A DNA stretch of 64,000 nucleotides from Streptomyces aureocirculatus (GCF_000720475.1 NZ_JOAP01000001.1:382988-446987); one strand, 5' to 3'. Counted from the stretch's first letter, positions 8,531 through 17,956 are shown. Notes: generated from the letters alone by a model not told the origin. Numbers and translations: made by a program.

Positions 8531-9733
8531 CTACTTGTCCATCCGGCTCAGGACCCGCCCCGCCACCGGGTGCGTCCGCACGATCTCCGCCAGCGTCGTC
8601 GCACCCCGGGTGATCTTCGCGAAGGCGTTCCACGCGGGCCGGAATCCGGTGATCGCCGTGTGCAGCAGACCGGGGCGGCGCTCGAAGACGGTGAGCATGC
8701 GGCGGCCGACGCTCATCTCGACGCCGAGGCCCGCCTTGACGGCGAACGCGTAGTTCAGGGCCTGGCGGCGGGCGTCCACCGCGTCGTGCGCCTCCGCGAT
8801 CCGCACCGCCCACTCCCCCGCGAGCCGCCCGGAGCGCAGCGCGAAGGAGATGCCCTCGCGGGTCCACGGCTCCAGGAGCCCCGCCGCGTCCCCGCAGACC
8901 AGGACCCGTCCGCGCGACAGGGGCGAGTCGTCGCTGCGGCAGCGCGTGAGGTGGCCCGATGAGATGTCCGGCTCGAAGCCCGCGAGGCCGAGGCGGGCGA
9001 TGAAGTCCTCCAGATACCGCTTCGTGGCGCCGCCTTCGCCGCGCGCGGAGATCACACCGACGGTGAGCGTTTCGCCCTTGGGGAACACCCAGCCGTAACT
9101 GCCCGGCATCGGACCCCAGTCGATGAGGACGCGGCCCGCCCAGTCCTCGGCGACAGTCGAGGGCACCGGGATCTCGGCCTCAAGACCCAGGTCGACCTGG
9201 TCCAGCTTCACACCGACGTGCGCCCCTATGCGGCTCGCGCTGCCGTCGGCACCGACGACCGCGCGGGCCAGGACGGTCTCGCCGCCCTGGAGGACGACGG
9301 CGACGGTGCGCCGGTCGGGGACCGCGGGGCCGTGCTGCTCGACGCGCACCACCGTGGCACCCGTGCGCAGCTCGGCGCCCGCCTTCTGCGCGTGCTCGAC
9401 GAGCTGCTGGTCGAACTCGGGGCGGTTGATGAGGCCGAACAGCATGCTGCGGGAGCGGCGGGTGCGGGCGAACTTCCCGTCGAGGGAGAACGTCACCGCG
9501 TGCACCCGGTCCCGCAGGGGCAGCTCGAACCCGGGCGGCAGCGCGTCCCGCGAGGGGCCGATGATGCCGCCGCCGCACGTTTTGTACCGCGGCAGTTCGG
9601 CCTTCTCCAGGATCAGTACGCTGCGTCCCGCGACGGCCGTCGCATAGGCCGCCGAGGCGCCCGCGGGGCCCGCGCCGACCACGACGACGTCCCACACCTG
9701 CGCCGCGTCGTCCGCTGAGTTCTCGCTGCTCAC
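8531..9733 (-). CDS. Geranylgeranyl reductase family FAD-dependent oxidoreductase
   Basis: A 400-residue flavoprotein. Near the N-terminus it has the dinucleotide-binding VVVVGAGPAGASAAYA motif (residues ~13-28), then EKAELPRYKTCGGGI, a sequence typical of geranylgeranyl reductase-like monooxygenase-fold enzymes. The second FAD motif VCGDAAGLLEP is present around residue 285. Such enzymes saturate isoprenoid chains, for example in menaquinone or lipid metabolism. The precise substrate is uncertain. Confidence 0.85.
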   Translation of the reverse strand: MSSENSADDAAQVWDVVVVGAGPAGASAAYATAVAGRSVLILEKAELPRYKTCGGGIIGPSRDALPPGFELPLRDRVHAVTFSLDGKFARTRRSRSMLFGLINRPEFDQQLVEHAQKAGAELRTGATVVRVEQHGPAVPDRRTVAVVLQGGETVLARAVVGADGSASRIGAHVGVKLDQVDLGLEAEIPVPSTVAEDWAGRVLIDWGPMPGSYGWVFPKGETLTVGVISARGEGGATKRYLEDFIARLGLAGFEPDISSGHLTRCRSDDSPLSRGRVLVCGDAAGLLEPWTREGISFALRSGRLAGEWAVRIAEAHDAVDARRQALNYAFAVKAGLGVEMSVGRRMLTVFERRPGLLHTAITGFRPAWNAFAKITRGATTLAEIVRTHPVAGRVLSRMDK

Positions 9734-9875
9734 GTTGGTCTTCCGCTCCCGATCCCGCTCTTGGCCGCGCTGACCGCGCTCTCCTGAGGCATCCTACGGC
9801 GCACGTCCGCGCGAACCTCCTGTGGGAGGATCACGTACACCCCCGTACAACGTCGCACCCACGAGGAGCGTGCCC

Positions 9876-11231
9876 ATGTCCCCGCATCCGGTCGCCGAGA
9901 CCGTCGCCTCTCTCATGCCGAGGGCGAAGGCCGAACTCACCGAACTGGTGGCGTTCAGGTCGGTGGCGGACTTCGAGCAGTATCCGAGGAGCGAGAGCGA
10001 GGCCGCCGCGAACTGGGTGGCCGACGCGCTGCGCACGGAGGGCTTCCAGGACGTCGCGCTGCTCGACACCCCGGACGGCACACAGTCGGTGTACGGGTAT
10101 CTGCCGGGCCCCGAGGGCGCCCCGACCGTCCTGCTGTACGCGCACTACGACGTGCAGCCGCCGCTCGACGAGGTGGGCTGGGCGACACCGCCCTTCGAGC
10201 TGACCGAGCGGAACGGCCGCTGGTACGGGCGGGGCAGCGCCGACTGCAAGGGCGGCATCGTCATGCACCTGCTCGCGCTGCGCGCCCTGAAGGCGAACGG
10301 CGGCGTCCCCGTGCACGTCAAGCTGATCGCCGAGGGCTCGGAGGAGCAGGGCACGGGCGGCCTCGAGCGGTACGCGGAGGCGCACCCGGACCTGCTGCGG
10401 GCCGACACGATCGTGGTCGGTGACGCGGGCAACTTCCGGGTGGGGCTGCCGACGGTGACCGCGACGCTGCGCGGCATGACCCTCGTACGCGTACGGATCG
10501 ACACCCTGGCGGGCAATCTGCACTCCGGGCAGTTCGGTGGCGCGGCGCCGGACGCCCTTGCCGCGCTGGTGCGTGTCCTTGACTCGCTGCGGGCGGAGGA
10601 CGGCTCGACGACGGTCGAAGGCCTTGCCGCCGACGGCGTGTGGGACGGCTTGCAGTACGCGGAGGACGACTTCCGCAAGGACGCCAGGGTCCTCGACGGG
10701 GTCGGGCTCATCGGTCGGGGCTCGGTCGCCGACCGCATCTGGGCGCGCCCCGCCGTCACGGTCCTCGGCATCGACTGCCCGCCGGTGGTCGGCGCGACGC
10801 CGTCGGTGCAGGCGAGCGCGCGGGCGCTGATCAGCCTGCGGGTGCCGCCGGGCATGGACGCGGCCGAGGCGACGAAGGCGCTGCGGGCCCATCTGGAGTC
10901 GCACACTCCGTGGGGCGCGCGCGTCACGACGGAGCAGACAGGGCAGGGGCAGGCGTTCCGCGCGGACACCACGAGCCCCGCGTACGAGGCGATGGCCGCG
11001 GCGCTCAGCGAGGCCTACGACGGCGAGAAGATGCAGGCGTCGGGCATGGGCGGCTCGATCCCGCTGTGCAACACGCTGGCCGCCCTGTACCCGGAGGCGG
11101 AGATCCTGCTGATCGGCCTGAGCGAGCCCGAGGCGCAGATCCACGCGGTCAACGAGAGCGTGTCGCCCGAGGAGCTGGAGCGGATGTCGGTGGCGGAGGC
11201 GCTGTTCCTCCAGCGGTACGCGACGAGCTGA
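9876..11231 (+). CDS. M20-family dipeptidase/peptidase
   Basis: A 451-residue zinc peptidase of the M20 family. Visible metal-site motifs are the His/Asp in LLYAHYDVQP, the Asp in GRGSADCKGG, and the Glu-Glu pair in AEGSEEQGTGG; a later GMGGSIP and the QIHAVNE segment supply the last conserved His. The length matches dipeptidases of this type. Cytosolic, no signal peptide. The start is ATG 9876, preceded by a good GAGGAG ribosome-binding site. Confidence 0.88.
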   Translation: MSPHPVAETVASLMPRAKAELTELVAFRSVADFEQYPRSESEAAANWVADALRTEGFQDVALLDTPDGTQSVYGYLPGPEGAPTVLLYAHYDVQPPLDEVGWATPPFELTERNGRWYGRGSADCKGGIVMHLLALRALKANGGVPVHVKLIAEGSEEQGTGGLERYAEAHPDLLRADTIVVGDAGNFRVGLPTVTATLRGMTLVRVRIDTLAGNLHSGQFGGAAPDALAALVRVLDSLRAEDGSTTVEGLAADGVWDGLQYAEDDFRKDARVLDGVGLIGRGSVADRIWARPAVTVLGIDCPPVVGATPSVQASARALISLRVPPGMDAAEATKALRAHLESHTPWGARVTTEQTGQGQAFRADTTSPAYEAMAAALSEAYDGEKMQASGMGGSIPLCNTLAALYPEAEILLIGLSEPEAQIHAVNESVSPEELERMSVAEALFLQRYATS

Positions 11232-11250
11232 CCGTCTTTCGCAAGCCGCG

Positions 11251-11286
11251 GCTGCCGTGGGCGGATCCCCCTTCGCCCACGGCAGC
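11251..11286 (+). terminator. Intrinsic terminator after M20 peptidase
   Basis: GCTGCCGTGGGCG pairs perfectly with CGCCCACGGCAGC across a 10-base loop, 20 bp after the peptidase stop codon. Confidence 0.8.
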
Positions 11287-11633
11287 GTGCGCGGGCCGCC
11301 GGGTCCCGACAGTTGCCCCACGCATCCCGCTTTTCCCCGTGGCCGGGGAGCGCCTCCGCAGCTCCCGTACCGACGCCTGAATTCTCGCCAGGCGCGGCGG
11401 CACGTCCCGGGCCTTCGCATTTCGCGAAATTCCAAATTCAGCACGGGATTTCGCATACGACCGTCTTACATCTGCTGCTCCACACGTTTCCCCGTTGCCG
11501 TGCGTGCCGGGCAAGCACCTCGCTCTTTCGCGCCGAAAAGAGACTCCTGCCCCTACCGGTCAAATGCTAGAAGTGTGCGATCGGATGGAAATTCGAGGTA
11601 CCGAACACGGGTACCGAACATGGGGGAAACGGA
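11287..11633. promoter_or_regulatory. Intergenic region with direct repeat upstream of HTH regulator
   Basis: No gene is supported in this gap. It is more AT-rich than its neighbours. GGTACCGAACA occurs twice (11597 and 11610, period 13 bp) just before the regulator start, which could be an operator for the adjacent ArsR-like protein; this is inference only. Confidence 0.4.
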
Positions 11634-12629
11634 ATGCTCAGGATTCACTTCACCTCGGACGATCTCGCGCGCACACGCTTCGCCGACGCACCCGACCCGA
11701 TGTGGGAGGTGAACATCAGCCTGCACCGGCTGCAACGCCGCGACGCCTCCGTGCTCTTCGGCCCCTGGCGGCGGTGGGTGGCCCCCCGGCTCCCGGCCGG
11801 CCTCCGGCTCCTCACCGCCCTGTCCCCGGCCCGGGGTTACACCTGCGACTTCCTCACCCCGCGGACAGGGGCGGGACTGCGGGCCCAGACGACCGCGCTG
11901 CGTGCCCTGCCCCGCGGCAGGCTGCGGGCGGAGCTCGAAACCTTCGGGCGCTGCAATCCGGGGCTCCGGCTGCCCTCGTGGACCGCGGACCTCGCCGCCG
12001 GGTCCGCCACGGTGCTCGGCCGCATCGCCGACACCACGCACGCCTACTTCGACGCCGTCCTGCAACCCCACTGGCAGGCCGTCCACGGCGCGGTGCAGCG
12101 TGACGTCGCCCTGCGCACGCGCGGCCTCGTACACGACGGGTGGGCGGCGGTGTTCGCGACGCTGCACCCGTCCGCGCGCTGGGACTACCCGGTCCTCACC
12201 CTGGACTTCCCCGTCGACCAGGACCTCCACCTCGAAGGCCGCGGGCTGCTGCTGCAGCCGTCGTTCTTCTGCCGCTACCGCCCGACAGCCCTGTTCGACC
12301 CCGCCCTTGAGCCCGTCCTGGTCTATCCGATCGAGCACCGCCCCAACTGGGAGCGCCCCGCTCCCGTCCCGCAGGGGCACCCGGCCCTCACCGACCTCCT
12401 CGGCCGCGCCCGCGCCCTGCTCCTGAACGCCGCGGCGGACGGAACCTTCACCACGACCGAGCTGGCCCGGCACACCGGGCTGACCCCGTCCAACGCCAGC
12501 AGGCACCTCACCGCGCTGCGTGCGGCCGCGCTGATCTCCAGCCACCGGCACCGCAACACCACACTGCACAGGGTCACCGCACTGGGGGCCTCGCTCCTGA
12601 ACGGGCGGCAGCCGCTGCTGCCCGCCTGA
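11634..12629 (+). CDS. ArsR-like winged-helix transcriptional regulator
   Basis: A 331-residue protein. The C-terminal 75 residues form an ArsR-type winged helix (FTTTELARHTGLTPSNASRH, then ALRAAALISSHRHRNTTLH). The N-terminal ~240 residues form the long, less characterised domain found in many Streptomyces regulators of this design (DUF5937-like from memory). No metal-binding Cys cluster is seen, so metal sensing is unlikely. The ligand is unknown. Confidence 0.82.
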   Translation: MLRIHFTSDDLARTRFADAPDPMWEVNISLHRLQRRDASVLFGPWRRWVAPRLPAGLRLLTALSPARGYTCDFLTPRTGAGLRAQTTALRALPRGRLRAELETFGRCNPGLRLPSWTADLAAGSATVLGRIADTTHAYFDAVLQPHWQAVHGAVQRDVALRTRGLVHDGWAAVFATLHPSARWDYPVLTLDFPVDQDLHLEGRGLLLQPSFFCRYRPTALFDPALEPVLVYPIEHRPNWERPAPVPQGHPALTDLLGRARALLLNAAADGTFTTTELARHTGLTPSNASRHLTALRAAALISSHRHRNTTLHRVTALGASLLNGRQPLLPA

Positions 12630-12641
12630 CGCGCCTTCGGC

Positions 12642-13685
12642 TCAGCCGCCCACCGGCTCGCCCGCCTCCAGGTACAGCGGCGCACCCCGCTCCCGTGCGC
12701 GCAGGGCCCAGCGCAGGCGTGCGTAGCGCACCGGGGGCAGCAGCCGCTCGGCCTCGGCCTCCGTGACGAAGCGCCAGTCGCGCAGTTCGGGGCCGGGCAG
12801 GAGCAGGTCCTCGACCTCGGCGCCGGCGAGCCTGCCGCCGTCGAAGAGGAAGCGCATGCCGCCGTACCCGGGCGGCTTCGGTGCCTCCCAGTCGGCGACG
12901 AGGAGCCGGGGGGTTCCGCGGAGCCGGATGCCGGTCTCCTCGGCGACCTCACGCACGCCCGCTCGCGCGGGGGCCTCGCCCGGCTCCACCACACCGCCGG
13001 GGAACTCCCAGCCCGCCTTGTACGTCGGGTCGACGAGCAGCACCCGGTCCTGCTCGTCGAAGAGCAGCACCCCGGCGGCGAGCGTCTCGGCGGTGGGCTC
13101 GGGGGTCTGCACGATGTCGCAGACGGCGGCGGCTCCGGTGCGTACGGCTTCGGCGACGCGCTCGGCCGTCTCGTACGGTGTCAGGGCGCTGGTGTCGACC
13201 CGGTGGGCGTCCGCGCCGAGCCAGCCGGCGAGCGCGGCGGAGTAGGGCTCGATGTGGTCGAAGGACCACTGCCGGACGCGCAGTTCACCGTCGGGGGCGT
13301 CCAGGGGGAATTCGCGGCGGGCGATGCGCGCACGCAGGATCGTTTCGTCCGGGGCGAGCAGAACATGGCGTACGCCGATCCGGCGGGCGGCGAGGCCCCC
13401 GAATATCTCGTCGCGGTACTCCTGGCGCAGCAGCGTCATCGGTACCACCAGGACGCCGCCGACCTCGGCGAGCAGCCCGGCGGCGGCGTCGACCACCAGC
13501 CGCCGCCAGATCGGCAGGTCCTGGATGTCGCTCACCTCGGCGAGGTGCTTGGCGGGCAGCAGGTGCGGGAGCGCGCCGCCGATGACCTCAGGGTCGAAGA
13601 GTGTGCTGTTCGGGATCAGCTCGATCAGTTCCCGTGCGGCGCTGGACTTGCCCGCACCGAACGCGCCGTTGATCCAGACGATCAT
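12642..13685 (-). CDS. P-loop kinase-like / NUDIX hydrolase fusion protein
   Basis: A 347-residue two-domain protein. The N-terminal domain begins with Walker A GAFGAGKSS (residues ~7-15) and resembles small nucleotide or shikimate-like kinases. The C-terminal domain has the NUDIX box (GGVVEPGEAPARAG, then REVAEETG, about residues 230-253), which hydrolyses nucleoside-diphosphate-linked substrates. The start ATG (13683-13685) overlaps the stop codon of the integrase gene as ATGA. This is the first chromosomal gene on this side of the inserted element, so its 5' end is a candidate integration site. Confidence 0.85.
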   Translation of the reverse strand: MIVWINGAFGAGKSSAARELIELIPNSTLFDPEVIGGALPHLLPAKHLAEVSDIQDLPIWRRLVVDAAAGLLAEVGGVLVVPMTLLRQEYRDEIFGGLAARRIGVRHVLLAPDETILRARIARREFPLDAPDGELRVRQWSFDHIEPYSAALAGWLGADAHRVDTSALTPYETAERVAEAVRTGAAAVCDIVQTPEPTAETLAAGVLLFDEQDRVLLVDPTYKAGWEFPGGVVEPGEAPARAGVREVAEETGIRLRGTPRLLVADWEAPKPPGYGGMRFLFDGGRLAGAEVEDLLLPGPELRDWRFVTEAEAERLLPPVRYARLRWALRARERGAPLYLEAGEPVGG

Positions 13686-15055
13686 TCGTTCTCCAGGACC
13701 GGAAGGCCGCTGAACAGCAGCGGAGTCTCATTGAGGAGATCATCTGGGGGAAGGGTGGGAAATGGTGGCACCCACAGCCCTGCCCCCACTACCTCCTTCT
13801 CCCAAACAGACTGGAGATACTCCACAATCCGCTCCTCCATCGCGAGCGTCACCTCACTGTACGTACCCTCCACACCAGGCAGTTCGTGCCCCATCCGCGC
13901 CTCGACCGCCACCTTCGGGATGTTCCCGGCCTCGTCCAGCTTCGCCTTCGCCCAGTGCCGCAGTCGATAGATGTCTGCGCCGGCCAGCTCGGGCACTGCG
14001 GGGATCGCGGGCCGCTGCCAACGGTCGTAGCGCAGCCGCGCCGGCCTCTCATCCGCACCGTCTCGCATCGGATACCAGTAGTCCGTCTTGAAGTTGGTCG
14101 ACAGCATCGGTTTGCCCGTCATTGAAACGAACAACCACGGACTCCGATGGGATGCGAGAACCGTCGCGTGCATCTCATCCAAGAATGGTGGGATCACCAG
14201 TGTTCTCCAACTGTCGTACTTCGGTGCTGCAAGTACGTGTCGGCCGTCGGCGACGTAAGTCTGGTATTGGACGCGCAGCGCGGACAAGTCCCGGTAACGG
14301 GTCATGGATTCTTCGCGGAGCTCTTCATCCGGTTCCGATTCAGGCCAGTGCGTGGAACAGAATCCGCGCTGCAACCCGAAGGTCTCTCCTGGCGGTCGCA
14401 TGCAGGTGAACGCGAGGGTCCAAATGTACGCCCACCCGCTGTACCCCCAGATCGTATGCGCGTTGACCGCAACCCGATGAATGGCCTCGATGGGAAGGGT
14501 GCGCTTCTTCCTGCGAACCTGGGCCTTCTTGTACTTCCCGCGTCTATGCTGCTCGACGATAGGGCTGTTTTCGCGGAGACGGTACTTAACGATGGCGTCG
14601 TCCATCATCATCTTGAAGACGGCAAGAACCCCTTTACGGTAGCTGTCGGAGTACTTCGCCGTGACGAATTTATCGAAGGCGGCGTACTCGATCGGGGTGA
14701 CCTGGTCAACGGCGCAGTGCCGCCAGTAGGGTTTGATGACGGCATTGAGTCGCGACTTATAGGTCTTGTTGGACCGCACCCGCAGGTCAAGGCTCTCGAA
14801 CCAGAGGTCGCAGTAATCGCTCATCATTGTGCGGTCTGCGTTTCGCGGACGGTGCCGCTTGTTGCGCACATCGGACTCTCGGTCGAGTCCGTACGCGTAC
14901 GCTGCATCCTCGTCCTCGAAGGGGACTCCGGGCTCCGGGCCGGAGGCACTCTCGTACTTCTTCTTCTTGGTGGGATTTCCATCGTCGTCGAGTAGGTACT
15001 CTCCGCCCCACCACTTGACGCGGATTGAGTTTCCGCGCCTCTCTACGCTGGGCAT
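13682..15055 (-). CDS. int: Tyrosine recombinase (integrase)
   Basis: A 457-residue site-specific recombinase. The catalytic set can be traced: Arg in TCMRPPGETFGL, the RLRHWAKAK box, the His in ARMGHELPG, and the Tyr nucleophile at about residue 399 in EGTYSEV. A basic N-terminal arm-binding part and a SAM-like core-binding part (residues ~90-180) precede the catalytic domain. About 58 residues follow the Tyr, longer than usual. It sits at the edge of the element and points toward the chromosome, as integrases beside attL/attR normally do. ATG 15055 has a GGGGGGAT ribosome-binding site. Confidence 0.92.
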   Translation of the reverse strand: MPSVERRGNSIRVKWWGGEYLLDDDGNPTKKKKYESASGPEPGVPFEDEDAAYAYGLDRESDVRNKRHRPRNADRTMMSDYCDLWFESLDLRVRSNKTYKSRLNAVIKPYWRHCAVDQVTPIEYAAFDKFVTAKYSDSYRKGVLAVFKMMMDDAIVKYRLRENSPIVEQHRRGKYKKAQVRRKKRTLPIEAIHRVAVNAHTIWGYSGWAYIWTLAFTCMRPPGETFGLQRGFCSTHWPESEPDEELREESMTRYRDLSALRVQYQTYVADGRHVLAAPKYDSWRTLVIPPFLDEMHATVLASHRSPWLFVSMTGKPMLSTNFKTDYWYPMRDGADERPARLRYDRWQRPAIPAVPELAGADIYRLRHWAKAKLDEAGNIPKVAVEARMGHELPGVEGTYSEVTLAMEERIVEYLQSVWEKEVVGAGLWVPPFPTLPPDDLLNETPLLFSGLPVLENE

Positions 15056-15142
15056 CTTCCATCCCCCCGGATGGTGTAGGTGAGCTGTCGCGGGAGGATG
15101 ACGGGTACCTCTACCGTCGATCCCTCCACGGCGGCTGGCAGC

Positions 15143-15346
15143 CTACCGCCGTTGCCCGACCGGGCATCCACGGCAGGACGGGCAGTCGCGGCCCTGCGCC
15201 TTCATGTACCGCTGGACGCGCTCTTGGAGCGCGCTGTCGCGGGCTACTCGGGACGACAGGACACACACCGTCTCACCTGCTACATGAGTCGCGTATCCAA
15301 GGAAGTTGGACGACGGCCCAAGATCGAGGCAGATGACATTACTCAC
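15143..15346 (-). CDS. Small Cys-containing protein of unknown function
   Basis: A 67-residue protein upstream of the integrase, with a CPSCRGCP cluster near its C-terminus that could bind a metal ion. ATG 15346 is preceded by GGGGACC. No family recognised. Its position between integrase and regulator would suit a directionality factor, but no excisionase helix-turn-helix is evident. Confidence 0.5.
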   Translation of the reverse strand: MSNVICLDLGPSSNFLGYATHVAGETVCVLSSRVARDSALQERVQRYMKAQGRDCPSCRGCPVGQRR

Positions 15347-15509
15347 CGGTCCCCCTGATGCTTCCGAACGGAGACCTCCCCGGGTGGGTGTTGGTCAGAG
15401 TTACACGCCGAACGGGTGCGCGGCAGGGGGCGGGTGATGTTTCGTCACCCTCTGCGGTCACGATCAGATAACAGCCGAAAGGTTGTACGACCGGTGGACT
15501 TTTCCCTCC

Positions 15510-15917
15510 TTACTCGGCCACATTGCCGGAGCGACGCAACACTTCGACAAGCTCATCAGTGAACGCATCAAGATCTCCGATGCTCGCCGTGGGCAGCTTC
15601 GCACGCGCGGCACTGAACGCCGCACTGCGCAGCACCTCTGGGCGCAGGGGCTCCTTGTTCACCGCAGGCACTTCGGCGTCGTCGACGAGGAAGGGCTCCC
15701 CGCCCTCAGCAATCGCGATGGAGCTGCGCCTTTCCCACCGCAGGGCACGGTCGACCTTGGCATAGGTCGACTCTCGCACCGACTCCGCTTCCTCGACCCG
15801 CTGCCAGGTGTCCTTGGAGATGCCGGCCGCCTTCGCCGCCGCGAGGCGCGAGGGGTACAGCTCCATCCGGTGCGCCTTCACGCGGGAGGCGAGGCGGCGG
15901 AGATCGCGGGTTGCCAT
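15510..15917 (-). CDS. Helix-turn-helix (XRE-like) regulator
   Basis: A 135-residue protein with an N-terminal helix-turn-helix (RLAAAKAAGISKDTWQRVEE, about residues 23-45) and an acidic C-terminal part. It probably binds the AGCTAG repeats just upstream of its own start (15938-16024), acting as the element's maintenance repressor or an integrase regulator. ATG 15917 was used. Confidence 0.7.
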   Translation of the reverse strand: MATRDLRRLASRVKAHRMELYPSRLAAAKAAGISKDTWQRVEEAESVRESTYAKVDRALRWERRSSIAIAEGGEPFLVDDAEVPAVNKEPLRPEVLRSAAFSAARAKLPTASIGDLDAFTDELVEVLRRSGNVAE

Positions 15918-15937
15918 GTCGACATATTCGCAGGGTC

Positions 15938-16024
15938 AGCTAGAACCAGCTAGGTCCACCCTGCAGTTCGGCTGAATCTTGAGAAAGAAAACCCCGGGTC
16001 AGGCTAACTAGAGCTAGCTAGCTA
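15938..16024. promoter_or_regulatory. AGCTAG repeat operators upstream of XRE-like gene
   Basis: AGCTAG occurs at 15938 and 15948, one helical turn apart. A second group, GCTAACTAGAGCTAGCTAGC, lies at 16003-16022. CTAG-containing palindromes are rare in GC-rich DNA, and such clustering before a repressor gene suggests autoregulatory operators. Confidence 0.5.
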
Positions 16025-16395
16025 TTGGGCGTTTTTCGGCGACTTTGAGGCTAACCAAGGCGAATGTGAGACGAGGTGAGGCCCTGACGGGTCTCCGGCG
16101 CGGCGGAACGCCCCGCTTCCACCGCCCCCGCACAGAGCTACGGCCGGGCGGATGCTTGACCGGCGACGCACCGGGCCTGGGTGGAGATCCACCCGGCCTC
16201 CGCATCGGCAGGCCGTGGTGGGCATCATGCGCGGCATTGTGATCTCGGTCGTGGGGCTCGCCCATCGTCTCGGGGGTAGAGCCGGGTGATCGTCACAGCG
16301 CTGGCAACCTCGGGGTGTCTGCGCAGGCGGCCTTGGTGCGCCGCCTGGAGGGCGGGTGAGCATAGGCAGGGCCGGTCACTCAAGGGGCACGCCGG
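16025..16395. other. Gap without a supported gene
   Basis: Short open frames exist on both strands, but none has a convincing ribosome-binding site or protein-like composition. No tRNA-like fold or repeat was recognised. Confidence 0.4.
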
Positions 16396-16536
16396 TCAGT
16401 CCTGATCGAAGGGTAGCGCCAGATGGTCGACCCCGAGGTCCCCGTCGTCGTAGACGGCTTCGGAAGCGACTCTGTCATATGCATCAGTGAGGTCTGCGCC
16501 ACTGGCCCCGAGGATGCTCTCCCAGTCTGTTCCCAT
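16396..16536 (-). CDS. Small acidic protein (46 aa)
   Basis: A 46-residue acidic open frame starting at ATG 16536 with ATGGAGTC as ribosome-binding site 7 bp upstream. The sequence (MGTDWESILGASGADLTD...) is compositionally protein-like. Unknown function; located in the control region of the element. Confidence 0.45.
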   Translation of the reverse strand: MGTDWESILGASGADLTDAYDRVASEAVYDDGDLGVDHLALPFDQD

Positions 16537-17023
16537 GGGTGCGACTCCATTCGTGCTCCTGAAGGAGCTTTGGCGATGTGGGTGTTGATCTCGTCGGCTC
16601 GGGCGAAGATCCGCTCCTCCTCTTCGGGAGCGATGCGCGAGGGCGCCAACGAGCGAGGATGACCCTCTTGCGTATCGGCTGGACGAGCAGGTCTGGGGCG
16701 TTGACGCGGTGCGAGGCTCATCACGAGTTCGCACCTGGCTCGCCCGTTCCCCACGCTGGGGGGCGATGTACCGCACTAGAGGGGACGCGCGGGATTCACG
16801 AGACTGGTGTTACGTGGCGACGCGCTGCACACGCGCATGAGGGAGGCCTTGAGGATGGATCCGTCGGCGTACGGTTCTCCACAGCCTACGAGCTGGTCAC
16901 GTAACTCAGGCAGGGTACAACGGCGCGAGCACCGAGGAGATCATGCGGGTCGGCCGGTGACGGAAGCCCGAAACGGTGAACGTCAACGACCGGGAGTTCA
17001 ACCCGGCCCCGCCCGCAACAGCG
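16537..17023. other. Gap without a supported gene
   Basis: No open frame here shows a good start site together with coding-like composition. A decayed gene cannot be excluded. Nothing like an RNA gene was recognised. Confidence 0.35.
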
Positions 17024-17533
17024 TCATGCGCCTGTGTCTGCGACCTCTCCGGCCGACTTGTTGCGGGCATCACGCATCCGGGCGTCGAGAGCGGCCTGGG
17101 TCTCAGGGTCGAGCTCGTAGTCGCCGGCGGTTTCAGGGTTGACGTCCAGCGCGTGAGAGCAGAAGGCCTCCCGCTCGGCGGAGAGCTGCTGGATGGTCTG
17201 AGTGATCCGGTGGATCTTCTGGCGCAGCCTTTCCCATTCCTGCTCGGCGAGGGCGAGCTCGGCGAGCTGGTTCTGGATCTCAGCCTCGTTCTCGCGGGCG
17301 TAGTTGTCGCTGACCAGCGTGATCAGAGGGACCCCGAGAGCCTCGGCAGCGGTGACCGCCTCGTCGAGCCTGACCGCGCGGGTCTGCTGCTCGATGCGCG
17401 TGATGGCAGTGGAGTCAACGTTCGTACCGAGCAGTGCGGCCATACGGCGTGCTAGCTCTGCCTGGCTGATGCCGAGGCGTTCGCGTTCTTGACGAAGTCG
17501 GCGGGCGAAAAGGTCCCCAGGCAGCGAGTTCAT
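17024..17533 (-). CDS. XRE-family transcriptional regulator with coiled coil
   Basis: A 169-residue protein. The N-terminal Cro/cI-type helix-turn-helix includes RLRQERERLGISQAELARRM (residues ~11-30) and a recognition segment TNVDSTAITRIEQQTR. A long charged helix (about residues 80-125) probably mediates dimerisation. It is divergent from the conjugation genes across a 423-bp control region and is the most likely repressor of transfer functions. ATG 17533 was chosen because the HTH begins directly after it. Confidence 0.85.
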   Translation of the reverse strand: MNSLPGDLFARRLRQERERLGISQAELARRMAALLGTNVDSTAITRIEQQTRAVRLDEAVTAAEALGVPLITLVSDNYARENEAEIQNQLAELALAEQEWERLRQKIHRITQTIQQLSAEREAFCSHALDVNPETAGDYELDPETQAALDARMRDARNKSAGEVADTGA

Positions 17534-17956
17534 GGCGGTTTGATACTTCCTGGTCAAGATCGCGATCGATGGGGTGCGGAGGGCGACCCGCCTCGAAATC
17601 GAGCAGGCCAGCGTCGCAGCAGTACTGAAGCGGCACATTACACATCCCACACTGCGGATACCACAGACGTCCGCCACGGGCCTGCGGTCGCGCACCGCGA
17701 TGCCGATTTGCCTCGTTTCCGAGTATCTTTCGACCCTTTATCGATAGCCCCTTTGCGCCTCCTGTGCTCTACCATTGAAATGGGGTAGATTAGTCACTCT
17801 AGATACGCACGTATACGAGCCGGATGGAGAGAGAGCGACTTACCGACCGATCACTCCTGCTTCTATCGCTGCCAGTCCTGGTGGGCTGGCCACGCTTGTC
17901 GCCTTGTAACTCACTGTCATGCCATCGAATGATTCGAAAGGTGAGAGGAAAGAACC
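17534..17956. promoter_or_regulatory. Divergent control region ahead of the conjugation core
   Basis: No gene is supported. The stretch 17700-17815 is markedly AT-rich and holds GATAGCCC (17743), GGGTAGATT (a -10-like TAGATT at 17786) and TAGATA at about 17800. The pattern fits a divergent promoter region for the XRE regulator (minus) and the transfer operon (plus). The ribosome-binding site of the pilin-like gene is GAAAGGTGAGAGGAAAG. Confidence 0.55.

Noticed and set aside
16014..16363. Small minus-strand frames in the control region
   Set aside because: No ribosome-binding site, Arg/Pro-rich composition, and overlapping frames in both strands.
13690..17000. tRNA gene as integration target
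   Set aside because: No cloverleaf-like sequence was recognised near the integrase; the P-loop/NUDIX gene boundary fits better.
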